Shown here: positions 50,619-59,290 of the stretch, in pieces
Position numbering within the stretch: position 1 is the stretch's first letter
How the letters are laid out: each line of letters opens with the position of its first letter
Assembly: GCA_020851795.1 (NCBI GenBank)
Contig: JADZCA010000117.1
Location: 72,021 to 136,020 of the forward strand
Length of the DNA: 64,000 bases
Direction of reading: 5' to 3'
Source of the DNA: Planctomycetota bacterium
GTDB lineage: Bacteria; Planctomycetota; PLA2; JAEUHO01
Translations under genes and position numbers: made by a program
Notes under the pieces: model-generated
Seen by the model: only the letters and a program-made list of their open reading frames with translations
Databases searched by the model: none
Told to the model about the DNA's origin: nothing

Positions 50619-52973
50619 TCACTCGACGCGGATCGGCACCTCGACCCGCACGACCGCCGGCGCGAGGCACGACGTCGCGTCGCACGGCTGGAACGAGAGC
50701 GCGAGCGTCGGCCGACGGGGCCCGAGCGCGGCGCCGGGCGCGACGGCGAGCACGACCTCCACCTCGAAGGTCCCCTCGTAGCGGCCGAGCGGGATCCCGC
50801 CCGCGCCCGCCGCCGACGTCGTCGCGGGCGGGAAGCGCACCTGCGCCAGCGTGAACGGCCCCTTGCCCTCGAGCGCCAGCGTGGTGGCCACCGCGTCGGG
50901 AGGGAGCGCGCCGGGGCCGTTCACGTGCCAGCCCGCGTCCACGACGACGCGCAGCCGCACCGTCGCCTCCGCGCCCGGCGCGACCTCGCGGCGCGCGACG
51001 AACGCGTCCACGCGCACGGGGCCCGTCCGCGCCGTCGCGTCGGGCGCGGCCGTGCCGGCGCCCGCGGCCTCGCCGGCGAGGCGCTCCGCGACCGCGCGCA
51101 CGAGCGCGGCCGTCCCCGCGGGCGCGCGTGCCACGAGCGGGCGGAACGCCGCGAGCGTGCGGCCCGCGGCGTCGCCGTACGGCGCGTGGCCCGTGCGCCG
51201 CGCGAGGCGGAGCAGCACGCGCGCCGCCGTCGCGTTGGGCGACGGGATCGGCGAGTCGAACGCGTCCTTGGGTCGGGCGAGCAGCGCCTCGTGGTCGTCG
51301 GCCGTGGAGTAGAAGCCGCCCGCGGGGTCGGTGTGGCGCGCGACCACGACGTCGGCGAGCGCGCGGGCCTCGCGCTCCCACGCCGGGTCGCCGGTGGCGT
51401 CGGCGAGGTCGAGCAGCGCGTCGGCGAGGTGGACGTGGTCGTCGAGGAAGCCCGGGACGGACGGCCCCGCGTCCTTGGGGAAGCGCAGCAGGCGGCCGCC
51501 CTCGCGGCAGCGGTCGAGGAGCGAGCGCGCGAGCGCGCGGGCCCGCTCGGTCCACGAGGGGTCGCCGAGCGCGCGGCCCGCCGCGACGAAGCCCGCGACG
51601 AGGAGCGCGTTCCACGCGACGATCACCTTGCCGTCGCGGCCCGGTTGCGCGCGGCCGGCGCGCACCTCGAGCAGGCGGGCGCGCACGCGGGCGAGGTCGC
51701 GGTGGAGGTCGGCCTCGCTGCGCCCGAGCGCCGCCGCCGCCTCGGCGAGCGGGCGCGGCCGGTGCAGGATCGAGCGGCCCGTGGGGCGCCCGGTGGACTC
51801 CTCGAGGTAGTTCCCGCCCGCCCGCACGCCCCACACGGCCTCGACGACGCGCGCGTCGTCGGCCCCGACCGCGGCGCGCACCTCCTCGGGCGTCCACGTG
51901 TAGGTGAGCCCCTCGTGGCCGTCGGTGTCGGCGTCGAGGCTGCTCGCGTAGCCGCCGCCGTCCACGCGCATCTCGCGCTCGACCCACCCGAGGATGCCGC
52001 GCAGCACCTCGGCGTGGCGGGCCTCGCGCGTCGCCTCGTAGGCGAGCGCGTAGGCCTGCGCCAGCAGGGCGTTGTCGTAGAGCATCTTCTCGAAGTGCGG
52101 GAGCAGCCACTCCGCGTCGGTGCTGTAGCGGTGGAACCCGCCGCCGACCTGGTCGTGCACGCCGCCGGCCGCCATGCCGTCGAGCGTCGCCAGCGCCATC
52201 GCGCGCGCTTCCGGCCCGACGAGCGGCGCGACGTCGCGGTCGAGGAACAGCAGCAGGTGCGCGTGCGGGGGGAACTTGGGCCGGCGGTCGAACCCCCCGC
52301 GCTCGCGGTCGAAGGAGGACGCTGCGTCGGCGACCGCGGCGCGGACGAGGTCGGCGTCGGAGCCGTCGAAGGGCGGGAGCACGGGGCCCGCGGCGTGCGC
52401 GCGCACGGCGTGCGCGATCTCGTCGGCGGCGGCGGAGAGCCGCTCGCGACCGGAGCGCCACAGCTCGCCGATGCGGCGCGACACCTCGACGAGGTCGTTC
52501 GGGCGCAGGTAGGTGCGCGCGAGGAACGGGCGGCCGTCGGGGAAGAGGAACACCGACATCGGCCAGCCGCCGTGCCCGGTGGTCAGCTGCACCGCCGCCA
52601 TGTAGACGTCGTCTACGTCGGGGCGCTCCTCGCGGTCCACCTTCACGCACACGAACGTGTCGTCGAGCACGGCCGCGACGGCCTCGTCCTCGAACGACTC
52701 GTGCGCCATGACGTGGCACCAGTGGCAGGCCGCGTAGCCGATCGAGAGGAACACCGGCCGGTCGAGCCGCTTCGCCTCCGCGAACGCCGCGGGCCCCCAC
52801 GGCCACCAGTCCACCGGGTTGTGCGCGTGCTGGCGGAGGTAGGGGCTGCGCTCGCGCGCGAGACGGTTCTCGGGCGGGGGGCGGGCGCCGGCGGCGGGTG
52901 CGGTCATCGGGTCCTCCGCGCGGGCGGTCGTCGCGACGAGGACGAGCAGCGAGAGGACCGCCGCGGCGCGCAT
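50619..52973 (-). CDS. YyaL/DUF255 thioredoxin-like protein fused to a DsbD-type N-terminal domain
   Basis: 784 residues. A signal peptide to about residue 19 is followed by the DUF255 thioredoxin fold with N-R-L-A-R-E-R-S-P-Y-L-R-Q-H-A-H-N-P-V-D-W near 37-55 and redox motif C-H-W-C (Cys83, Cys86). An (alpha/alpha)6-barrel like that of glycan epimerases/SPATA20 follows (H-D-Q-V-G-G-G-F-H-R-Y, H-F-E-K-M-L-Y-D-N). The C-terminal about 130 residues resemble the DsbD alpha domain and end in F-Q-P-C-D-A-T-S-C-L-A-P, a Cys pair expected to receive electrons. The signal peptide is notable because YyaL/SPATA20 proteins are often annotated without one. The ATG is chosen for this; the longer frame runs into tRNA-Leu. 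Precise substrate unknown. Confidence 0.88.
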   Translation of the reverse strand: MRAAAVLSLLVLVATTARAEDPMTAPAAGARPPPENRLARERSPYLRQHAHNPVDWWPWGPAAFAEAKRLDRPVFLSIGYAACHWCHVMAHESFEDEAVAAVLDDTFVCVKVDREERPDVDDVYMAAVQLTTGHGGWPMSVFLFPDGRPFLARTYLRPNDLVEVSRRIGELWRSGRERLSAAADEIAHAVRAHAAGPVLPPFDGSDADLVRAAVADAASSFDRERGGFDRRPKFPPHAHLLLFLDRDVAPLVGPEARAMALATLDGMAAGGVHDQVGGGFHRYSTDAEWLLPHFEKMLYDNALLAQAYALAYEATREARHAEVLRGILGWVEREMRVDGGGYASSLDADTDGHEGLTYTWTPEEVRAAVGADDARVVEAVWGVRAGGNYLEESTGRPTGRSILHRPRPLAEAAAALGRSEADLHRDLARVRARLLEVRAGRAQPGRDGKVIVAWNALLVAGFVAAGRALGDPSWTERARALARSLLDRCREGGRLLRFPKDAGPSVPGFLDDHVHLADALLDLADATGDPAWEREARALADVVVARHTDPAGGFYSTADDHEALLARPKDAFDSPIPSPNATAARVLLRLARRTGHAPYGDAAGRTLAAFRPLVARAPAGTAALVRAVAERLAGEAAGAGTAAPDATARTGPVRVDAFVARREVAPGAEATVRLRVVVDAGWHVNGPGALPPDAVATTLALEGKGPFTLAQVRFPPATTSAAGAGGIPLGRYEGTFEVEVVLAVAPGAALGPRRPTLALSFQPCDATSCLAPAVVRVEVPIRVE

Positions 52974-53067
52974 CGTCCGGAGGATCCCTGCCCTCGGGGC
53001 GGGGCGAGGCCGGAAACCCGGCGCACGTGACCGGTTCCCCCCGGCGGGTCGGGACGGGCGACGCGCC

Positions 53068-53095
53068 TTGACACCCGCCCCGTCACCGGTACGGT
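53068..53095 (+). promoter_or_regulatory. Sigma-70 promoter of tRNA-Leu
   Basis: Consensus TTGACA (53068-53073), a 16-base spacer and TACGGT (53090-53095). The -10 box ends 20 bases before the mature tRNA 5' end. This is the best promoter match in the window. Confidence 0.75.
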
Positions 53096-53115
53096 TGCGC
53101 CCCTCGCTGTCCATC

Positions 53116-53205
<90 letters not shown>

Positions 53206-53220
53206 GTCACTGTTTCGCGG

Positions 53221-53830
53221 CTGTTCTGCGGGCGCCTGAAGGACGCGCCGCGGTGGCGACGCGCCCCGCGAAAGCCAGCCGACGCCCCCGGTCAGGATCG
53301 CGCGGACGGTGCGCCCGCAGGCCGCGACGGATGGCGGCGCGGCCTGTCGGCCGGAGCACCACGCGCTTCGCGGACCGGTGGCCGAGATCTCGCGCGGCTG
53401 TTCTGCGGACGCCTAAAGGACGCGCCGCGGTGGCGACGCGCCCCGCGAAAGCCAGCCGACGCCCCCGGTCAGGGCCGGGAGGACGGTGCGCCCGCAGGCC
53501 GCGACGGATGGCGGCGCGGCCTGTCGGCCGGAGCACCGCGCGCTTCGAGGGGCGGTCACCGAGATCTCGCGCGGCTGTTCTGCGGGCGCCTGAAGGACGC
53601 GCCGCAGTGGCGACGCGCCCCGCGCGAGCCAGCCGACGCCCCCGGTCAGGATCGCGCGGACGGTGCGCCCGCAGGCCGCGACGGATGGCGGCGACGCCGA
53701 ATGCTCGGAGGACCGGTCGCTTCGAGGGGCGGTCGCCGAGATCTCGCGCGGCTGTTCTGCGGACGCCTGAAGAACGCGCCGCTGGGGCGACCCCTGCGGC
53801 GCGGTCCCGCGTCCCGCACCGGAAGCGGCC
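53221..53830. repeat. Tandem array of a 177-bp unit, about 3.4 copies
   Basis: The anchor CTGTTCTGCGG recurs at 53221, 53398, 53575 and 53752, an exact 177-base period. By my alignment units 1 and 2 are about 93% identical. Unit 3 is more diverged in its second half, and unit 4 breaks down after about 35-80 bases. Units contain strong local inverted repeats (for example CGCGG and CCGCG around GTGGCGACGCGCC). Because 177 is 59 codons, both strands stay open through the array with Arg/Ala-rich 59-residue repeats, but composition, missing conserved starts and change pattern do not argue for a protein. No gene is called here. Confidence 0.9.
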
Positions 53831-53984
53831 TCGACGCGCCCTCGGACGGAAGCGGTCCCGAGAGGCGCGCGCCAAGGACCGGTCGCGACCGGTCGGCTCC
53901 CGCGCCCGGCACGGGGGGTCCGGCCCGACAGGACTAGACTGAGACCCCGGGTGCGGCGGTTGACGGCACCCGATGGAGCCCGGC

Positions 53985-55628
53985 ATGACCGCGTCGAAGA
54001 ACGTCCACGGCAAGCGGGGCATGGACCTGATCTACGACCCCCTGACCAACAAGGGGACCGCGTTCACCGACGCCGAGCGCGACGCGCTCGGGCTGCGAGG
54101 GCTGCTCCCGCCCGCCGTCAAGACGCCCGAGCAGCAGCTGCTCCGCGTCTACGACAACTTCCGCCGCAAGACCGACCCGCTCGAGAAGTACATCTACCTC
54201 GTCTCGCTCCAGGAGCGCAACGAGGTCCTGTTCTACCGGCTCGTCCTCGAGCACCTCGAGGAGACGATGCCGATCATCTACACGCCGACGGTCGGCCTCG
54301 CGTGCCAGCGCTTCGCCTACATCTACCGGCGCCCGCGCGGCCTCTACATCTCCGCCCACGACAAGGGCCGCGTCCGCGAGATCCTCCGCCACTGGCCCTA
54401 CGAGGACGTGCGCGTCATCGTCATCACCGACGGCGAGCGCATCCTCGGGCTCGGCGACCTCGGCGCCAACGGCATGGGCATCCCGATCGGGAAGCTCTCC
54501 CTCTACACCGCGTGCGCCGGCGTCCCGCCCGAGCGCTGCCTGCCCGTGATGCTCGACGTCGGCACGAACAACCAGACGCTGCGCGACGACCCGCTCTACC
54601 TCGGCCTCGACCAGCCGCGCCTGCGCGGCAAGGCCTTCGACGAGCTCGTCGACGAGTTCGTCACCGGCGTGCAGGAGGTCTTCCCCAAGGCCTGCATCCA
54701 GTTCGAGGACTTCGGCAACACGAACGCCTTCCGCCTGCTCCACCACTACCGCGACCGCGTCTGCACGTTCAACGACGACATCCAGGGCACCGCCGGCGTC
54801 ACGCTCGCCGGGCTGCTGTCGGCCACGCGCGTCACGGGCAAGAAGCTGTCCGACCAGCGCTTCCTCTTCCTCGGCGCGGGCGAGGCCGGCATCGGCATCG
54901 GCGACCTCATCGTCACTGCGCTCGAGGCCGACGGCGTCCCCACCGACGTCGCACGCCGCCAGTGCTGGTTCCTCGACTCCAAGGGCCTCGTCGTGCGGTC
55001 GCGCACCGACCTCGCCGACCACAAGAAGCCCTACGCCCACGACCACGCGCCCGCCAAGACGCTGCTCGAGGCCGTCGAGAGCCTCAAGCCCGACGCGCTC
55101 ATCGGCGTCTCGGGCATGCCGCAGACCTTCGACGAGCCGGTGGTCCGCGCGATGGCCCGCCTGCACAAGACGCCCGTGATCTTCGCGCTCTCCAACCCGA
55201 CGTCGCAGGCCGAGTGCACCGCCGAGCAGGCCTACACGTGGACCGACGGCCGCGCGCTCTTCGCGAGCGGCAGCCCGTTCGACCCCGTCACGATGCACGG
55301 CCGCACGCACGTCCCCGGCCAGGGGAACAACTGCTACATCTTCCCCGGCGTCGGCCTCGGCGTGATGGCGAGCGACGCGACGCGGGTCACCGACGAGATG
55401 TTCTTCGTCGCGGCGCGCACGCTGGCGTCGCTCGTCACCGACGCCGACCTCGCGATGGGCCGCCTCTACCCCGACCTCAAGCGCATCCGCGAGGTCTCGG
55501 CGGCGATCGCCGCGGCCGTGGCGCGCGTCGCGTTCGACCGCGGGCTCACGAAGATGGCGCGCCCGCGAGACCTCGCCGCCCACGTCCGCGAGCAGATGTT
55601 CTCGGCGACCTACCCGACCTGGGCCTGA
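53985..55628 (+). CDS. maeA: NAD-dependent malic enzyme, large (MaeA/SfcA) type
   Basis: Oxidative decarboxylation of malate to pyruvate. 547 residues, the normal length for the MaeA/eukaryote-like class. Motifs: an early G-T-A-F-T block, Y-T-P-T-V-G-L-A-C-Q with the active-site Tyr, I-L-G-L-G-D-L-G-A-N-G-M-G-I-P-I-G-K-L, F-E-D-F-G-N-T-N-A-F, F-N-D-D-I-Q-G-T-A-G-V (metal site), F-L-G-A-G-E-A-G-I-G-I (nucleotide binding) and L-S-N-P-T-S-Q-A-E-C. I prefer the second ATG (53985), which has GGAG six bases upstream; the ATG at 53973 has none. A lone -10-like TAGACT at 53935-53940 may mark its promoter. Preceded by the 177-bp array, convergent with a WbsX-like gene. Confidence 0.94.
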   Translation: MTASKNVHGKRGMDLIYDPLTNKGTAFTDAERDALGLRGLLPPAVKTPEQQLLRVYDNFRRKTDPLEKYIYLVSLQERNEVLFYRLVLEHLEETMPIIYTPTVGLACQRFAYIYRRPRGLYISAHDKGRVREILRHWPYEDVRVIVITDGERILGLGDLGANGMGIPIGKLSLYTACAGVPPERCLPVMLDVGTNNQTLRDDPLYLGLDQPRLRGKAFDELVDEFVTGVQEVFPKACIQFEDFGNTNAFRLLHHYRDRVCTFNDDIQGTAGVTLAGLLSATRVTGKKLSDQRFLFLGAGEAGIGIGDLIVTALEADGVPTDVARRQCWFLDSKGLVVRSRTDLADHKKPYAHDHAPAKTLLEAVESLKPDALIGVSGMPQTFDEPVVRAMARLHKTPVIFALSNPTSQAECTAEQAYTWTDGRALFASGSPFDPVTMHGRTHVPGQGNNCYIFPGVGLGVMASDATRVTDEMFFVAARTLASLVTDADLAMGRLYPDLKRIREVSAAIAAAVARVAFDRGLTKMARPRDLAAHVREQMFSATYPTWA

Positions 55629-55695
55629 CGCGGGCCGCCGTTCGCCGGCGCGACGACGGCGCCCGCACCGCGAGCGCCGCGCGTCCGGCGGCGCG

Positions 55696-56778
55696 CTACG
55701 GCCGCGCGGCGCGGACGGCTTCGAGCCACCCGTGCCCGAAGCGCTGGTCGGGCTCGAGGTAGTGGCCCTCGCTCCACTCGTTCCACGAGGCCACGAAGAC
55801 CAGCGGGTCGCCCAGCGGCGCGTCGGCGGCGAACCGGTGCGCGCGGGCGAGCGCCTCGGAGAAGCGCTCGGGGTGCTCCCCCACGACGACGGGCGACCAC
55901 GGGTACTTGTCGGGCCGACGGGGCCCGAAGTCGGCCCCGCGCGGCGAGGCGTCCCATCCCGTCGCCACCGACGGGACGTAGGGCAGCCCCGCCGCGCGCG
56001 CGACCCCCGCCCACTCGCCCGCGCGGCGCGCCGCGCAGGTGGCGTAGTCCTGCAGGAACGGCCCCCGCCACTCGGGCAGGAGCACGTAGTGCGTGACGCT
56101 GTCGAAGCCGACGTCGCGCACCGCCCCGACCACCTCCGCCGACGGCTCGATCGCCGCGAGGTGCACGTCGGGCAGCCCGAGGTCGCGCAGCCGTCGGCGC
56201 GCCGCGCGCACGGCCTGCGCGGCCTGCTCGAGCCCGAGCTCCTTGACGAAGAACGTGGAGTCGAAGATCGAGAAGTAGGGCCGCCCCGCGACGCGCAGGT
56301 AGTTCGGCCGCACGAAGTAGCGCTCCGCGACGAACGTGACGAGCGCCACGAAGTCGGCGACGTCGGACGGCACGAGCCGCTCGCCCTCGATCACCGGCGC
56401 GTCCGCCCGCCGCACGGGGAGGACGCGCCGCGGCATGCGGTTGGCCCACATCACCGCGAACGGCGTCGCGCGCCCGACCTCGGAGCCGAGGAAGCCGAGG
56501 TCGAGCGCGTCCTCGAACACCCGCTTGCCGCGGCACCAGAAGAGACCGTGGACGAACGCGTCCACGCCGTGCGCGCGCCCGAGCGCGACCCGCCGCCCGA
56601 CCTCGACGGGGTCGCGGTCGTCGTAGGCGCCGAGCAGCGGCACCTTCGGCTGCGCGTGCCCGGGGAAGCGCGGCGTGCAGCCGGCGACCAGCTCCCACTC
56701 GGTGAAGCCGGGGTGGAACGACGCGTCGCGCTCGGGGATCGGGTGCCAGCCCGGGTAGACGTAGGCGGCGACGGTCAT
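55696..56778 (-). CDS. WbsX-like / GH99-related protein
   Basis: 360 residues, cytoplasmic (no signal peptide). The start V-A-A-Y-V-Y-P-G-W-H-P-I-P, the internal G-V-D-A-F-V-H-G-L-F-W and C-terminal W-N-E-W-S-E-G-H-Y-L-E-P-D (residues 332-344) are diagnostic of the WbsX family, named from O-antigen clusters and related to GH99 endo-mannosidase folds. The two acidic residues of W-N-E-W-S-E are presumably in the active site. WbsX proteins normally occur in surface polysaccharide loci; here neighbours are a malic enzyme and an unknown membrane protein (43 bases upstream, same strand), so its glycan target is not indicated. Confidence 0.88.
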   Translation of the reverse strand: MTVAAYVYPGWHPIPERDASFHPGFTEWELVAGCTPRFPGHAQPKVPLLGAYDDRDPVEVGRRVALGRAHGVDAFVHGLFWCRGKRVFEDALDLGFLGSEVGRATPFAVMWANRMPRRVLPVRRADAPVIEGERLVPSDVADFVALVTFVAERYFVRPNYLRVAGRPYFSIFDSTFFVKELGLEQAAQAVRAARRRLRDLGLPDVHLAAIEPSAEVVGAVRDVGFDSVTHYVLLPEWRGPFLQDYATCAARRAGEWAGVARAAGLPYVPSVATGWDASPRGADFGPRRPDKYPWSPVVVGEHPERFSEALARAHRFAADAPLGDPLVFVASWNEWSEGHYLEPDQRFGHGWLEAVRAARP

Positions 56779-56820
56779 CGCGCGGGGCCCGCGCCGGGCG
56801 TCCGGGCCGCCCCGGGCGCG

Positions 56821-58995
56821 TCAGCGGTCCTCGGGGGGGCGCAGCAGCAGGCGCACGCCCGCGTCCACGCGCTCGTTGGCGCGGTCGGCGGCGAGCACGA
56901 GCCCCGCCGCGGCCACGCGGCGCGTGGCGTCGAGGTCGCGACGGAACTCCGCCACGAACTGCGCGTAGCCCTCGGTGCGGAAGCGCTCCATCTCCTCGGC
57001 GACGTCTTTGCGCAGGCGCTCCTGCAGCTCGGGCGTGAGGTCCACCCGGCCGCCGTTGGCGCGCCCGATCTCGGCGACGCGCCGCGCCTGGTAGCGCATC
57101 TTCCAGTCGTCCTCGTCGTGCGCCGCCCGCACCATCGGGTTGCGCAGGTCCCACAGCAGGGCCCGCATCGCGTCGCCCTGCACGAACACCGCCACGGTGG
57201 CCTTCGAGGGGAGCGCGCGCATCGTCGCGCGGAAGTCGTCCGACGCCGCGACGCTGGGCGGCGCGCCGGGCCCGCCGCGCATCACGCGCAGGACCTCGAG
57301 GAGGTACTCCTCGCGCGTCGCGAGCACGAGGTGGCGGTCGTAGACCTTGTAGGCCGGCTGGTAGAGCGCGTACTCCGCGGGGACCACGTCCATGCGCAGG
57401 CGGCTGTACTGGATGCCGTCGGGCGACGTGACGGGCTCGGGCGCGCGGAAGCCGAGCGCGGCGACGCGGTCGGCGAGGAACTCGTCGGCGTCCTCCTGGC
57501 GCGAACCGTCGCGGATGCGCACGATGAACGCGAAGGCCGGCACCGGGACCGGGTCGCCCTCGAGGTACCACGTCTTGTACATCGCGTCGGTGAACACCGA
57601 CGGGATGCGGGCGACGGCGACCGCGGTGGTCGAGCCGACCTGCTCGGCGAGGTCGTCGAGGAAGCCCTCGGCGTCGTCGTAGCCGGTCAGGCCGTCGGCG
57701 CGGCGCCTGGCACCGATCTCGCGCACGCGGTTGGTCACGAGGCGCTGGTCGGCCTTGGAGAGGTTGCCGTACAGCGCCCGGAGCAGGGCCCGGGGCGGCG
57801 TCCGGACCTGCGCGACGAGCGCGGTGTCCTTGGCCGGGATGAGGCGCAGGACGCTGCCCTGGTCCACGGGCTCGGGGTCGAGGTCGTAGGTCGCCGCGAC
57901 GTCCTTGAACGTGCGCAGCGTCTCGCCGCGGTAGCGCACCTCGGCGCGCGCGAGGACGCCGTCGTCGAGCGGCTGCACGGTCGCGGAGGCGCGGTCGAGC
58001 GCCGTCACCGCGACGAACTTGCCGAGGAACGCGCTCCACGCGGACGCGCTCTCGTCGGAGAAGAGGCGGTTGAGCCAGGAGTGCAGCCCGGCGAGGTCCA
58101 TCGAGGCGGCGAGCGCGCCGTCGGGACGGTCCACGTCGAAGCCCTCGCGGTCCACGAGCCGCTCGCCCTCGCCGCCGCCGAGCGCCTTCGCCTTGAGCGC
58201 GAGGTCCTCGGCGTTGCTGATCGCGATCACGTCCTTGACGCGCGCGACCCACCACACGTTCATCGGGCCGACCTCGAAGCCACCCTCGCAGGTCTCGCGC
58301 TTCCTCGCCGCGCGACGGTCGAGGAGCTCGACGCGCAGGAGGCCGTCCGAGGTCGCGGTGAGCTCGAGGTCGGGGCGCGCGACGGCGCGTTCGCGCACGA
58401 AGTCGTGCCGCACGGCCTCGAAGGCGAACTTGACCACCGGCGTCACGCGCGTGAGCAGGAGGATCTCGCGCCAGCGCGGCGGGCCCTGCCGCGGGTTGCC
58501 GCCCGGGCACCACCGCCCGGCGGCGACGACGTCCCCCGCGAGCAGGTCGCGCTCGACGCGGAAGTCGGGGCTGCCGAAGACGACCCCCTCGAGCGCGCGC
58601 AGCGGCTCGGGGATCGAGTCGTTGATCTGCGCTTCCTGCTCGGGGATCCGGTCGAAGGCGCGGAGCAGCGTCTCGCCCCGCTCGCCGACGACGACCTTGG
58701 ACGGGTCGAGCGCGGGGTGGATCGGGTGGTCCACCACGTTGCGCTGCACCCAGCCCGACGCGCGCAGCTCCTTCCACGACGTGCGGTAGACGAAGTCCAC
58801 GTCGGCCGGGACCAGCGCCTCCACCCGGTCCACGCGGCCCTCGAACGGCCAGTACGCGAACCAGGTGAAGCCCGCGAGCCCCACGACGACGAGCACGAGC
58901 AGCGTCACGACGAGGCGCCGCAGCCAGCGCCGGCGACGGCGCGGGGCGGGACCGGGGACGGGGGCGCGCGCCGGCGCGGGGCGGGACGAGATCAC
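56821..58995 (-). CDS. Membrane-anchored protein of unknown function
   Basis: 724 residues from the GTG at 58995 (preceded by GGTGGG). A Pro/Arg-rich cytoplasmic tail of about 25 residues is followed by one membrane helix (L-V-V-T-L-L-V-L-V-V-V-G-L-A-G-F-T-W-F) and a large exported domain. That domain contains repeated mixed alpha/beta blocks such as P-A-D-V-D-F-V-Y-R-T-S-W, V-V-F-G-S-P-D-F-R-V-E and T-A-V-A-V-A-R-I-P-S-V-F, and a helical charged C-terminus. The pattern 'I-P-A-K-D-T-A-L-V-A-Q-V' and the paired halves suggest an internally duplicated fold, somewhat like DUF3352-type secreted proteins, but I do not recognise a family. Just upstream of the WbsX-like gene on the same strand, so probably co-transcribed. 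Confidence 0.75.
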   Translation of the reverse strand: MISSRPAPARAPVPGPAPRRRRRWLRRLVVTLLVLVVVGLAGFTWFAYWPFEGRVDRVEALVPADVDFVYRTSWKELRASGWVQRNVVDHPIHPALDPSKVVVGERGETLLRAFDRIPEQEAQINDSIPEPLRALEGVVFGSPDFRVERDLLAGDVVAAGRWCPGGNPRQGPPRWREILLLTRVTPVVKFAFEAVRHDFVRERAVARPDLELTATSDGLLRVELLDRRAARKRETCEGGFEVGPMNVWWVARVKDVIAISNAEDLALKAKALGGGEGERLVDREGFDVDRPDGALAASMDLAGLHSWLNRLFSDESASAWSAFLGKFVAVTALDRASATVQPLDDGVLARAEVRYRGETLRTFKDVAATYDLDPEPVDQGSVLRLIPAKDTALVAQVRTPPRALLRALYGNLSKADQRLVTNRVREIGARRRADGLTGYDDAEGFLDDLAEQVGSTTAVAVARIPSVFTDAMYKTWYLEGDPVPVPAFAFIVRIRDGSRQEDADEFLADRVAALGFRAPEPVTSPDGIQYSRLRMDVVPAEYALYQPAYKVYDRHLVLATREEYLLEVLRVMRGGPGAPPSVAASDDFRATMRALPSKATVAVFVQGDAMRALLWDLRNPMVRAAHDEDDWKMRYQARRVAEIGRANGGRVDLTPELQERLRKDVAEEMERFRTEGYAQFVAEFRRDLDATRRVAAAGLVLAADRANERVDAGVRLLLRPPEDR

Positions 58996-59290
58996 GGGGC
59001 CCACCCTACCCGGCGGACGGCGCACCGCGACGCCGTACCCCCGGAGGGCGGGGTCGTGACGGTCGGGGGAGGCGGGATCGGCCACGTCCCTCCGACGACG
59101 ACCGTGGCGTCCTCCGTCCGCGCGACCGGTCGGTCGGTCGGGACGCCGGACGGAGGCGGGCCCGCGGCGGTCGCGAACGACGAGCGGCGACGAGCGCCGA
59201 TCGCGCGTCAGGCCGCGGTCGGAGCGCGCCGCCGCGGCGGGCCGAGGCGGGGCGGGTTCGGCAGTGGCCGTGATAGCCTTCGGCCGCGTC

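Noticed and set aside
49189..52806. Malic enzyme frame extended to 1,205 codons
   Set aside because: The extension overlaps the YyaL-like gene out of phase; the ACT domain start at 50529 has a proper ribosome-binding site.
53207..54022. Minus-strand (271 aa) and plus-strand (229 aa) frames through the 177-bp array
   Set aside because: The frames persist because the unit is a multiple of three and stop-poor. Products are Arg/Ala-rich, the minus frame starts inside maeA, and changes between units are not confined to third positions.
57700..57725. A lone GCGCCTGGCACC inside the unknown membrane protein gene
   Set aside because: One half-match to the REP core, no palindromic arms, within coding sequence; chance is enough.
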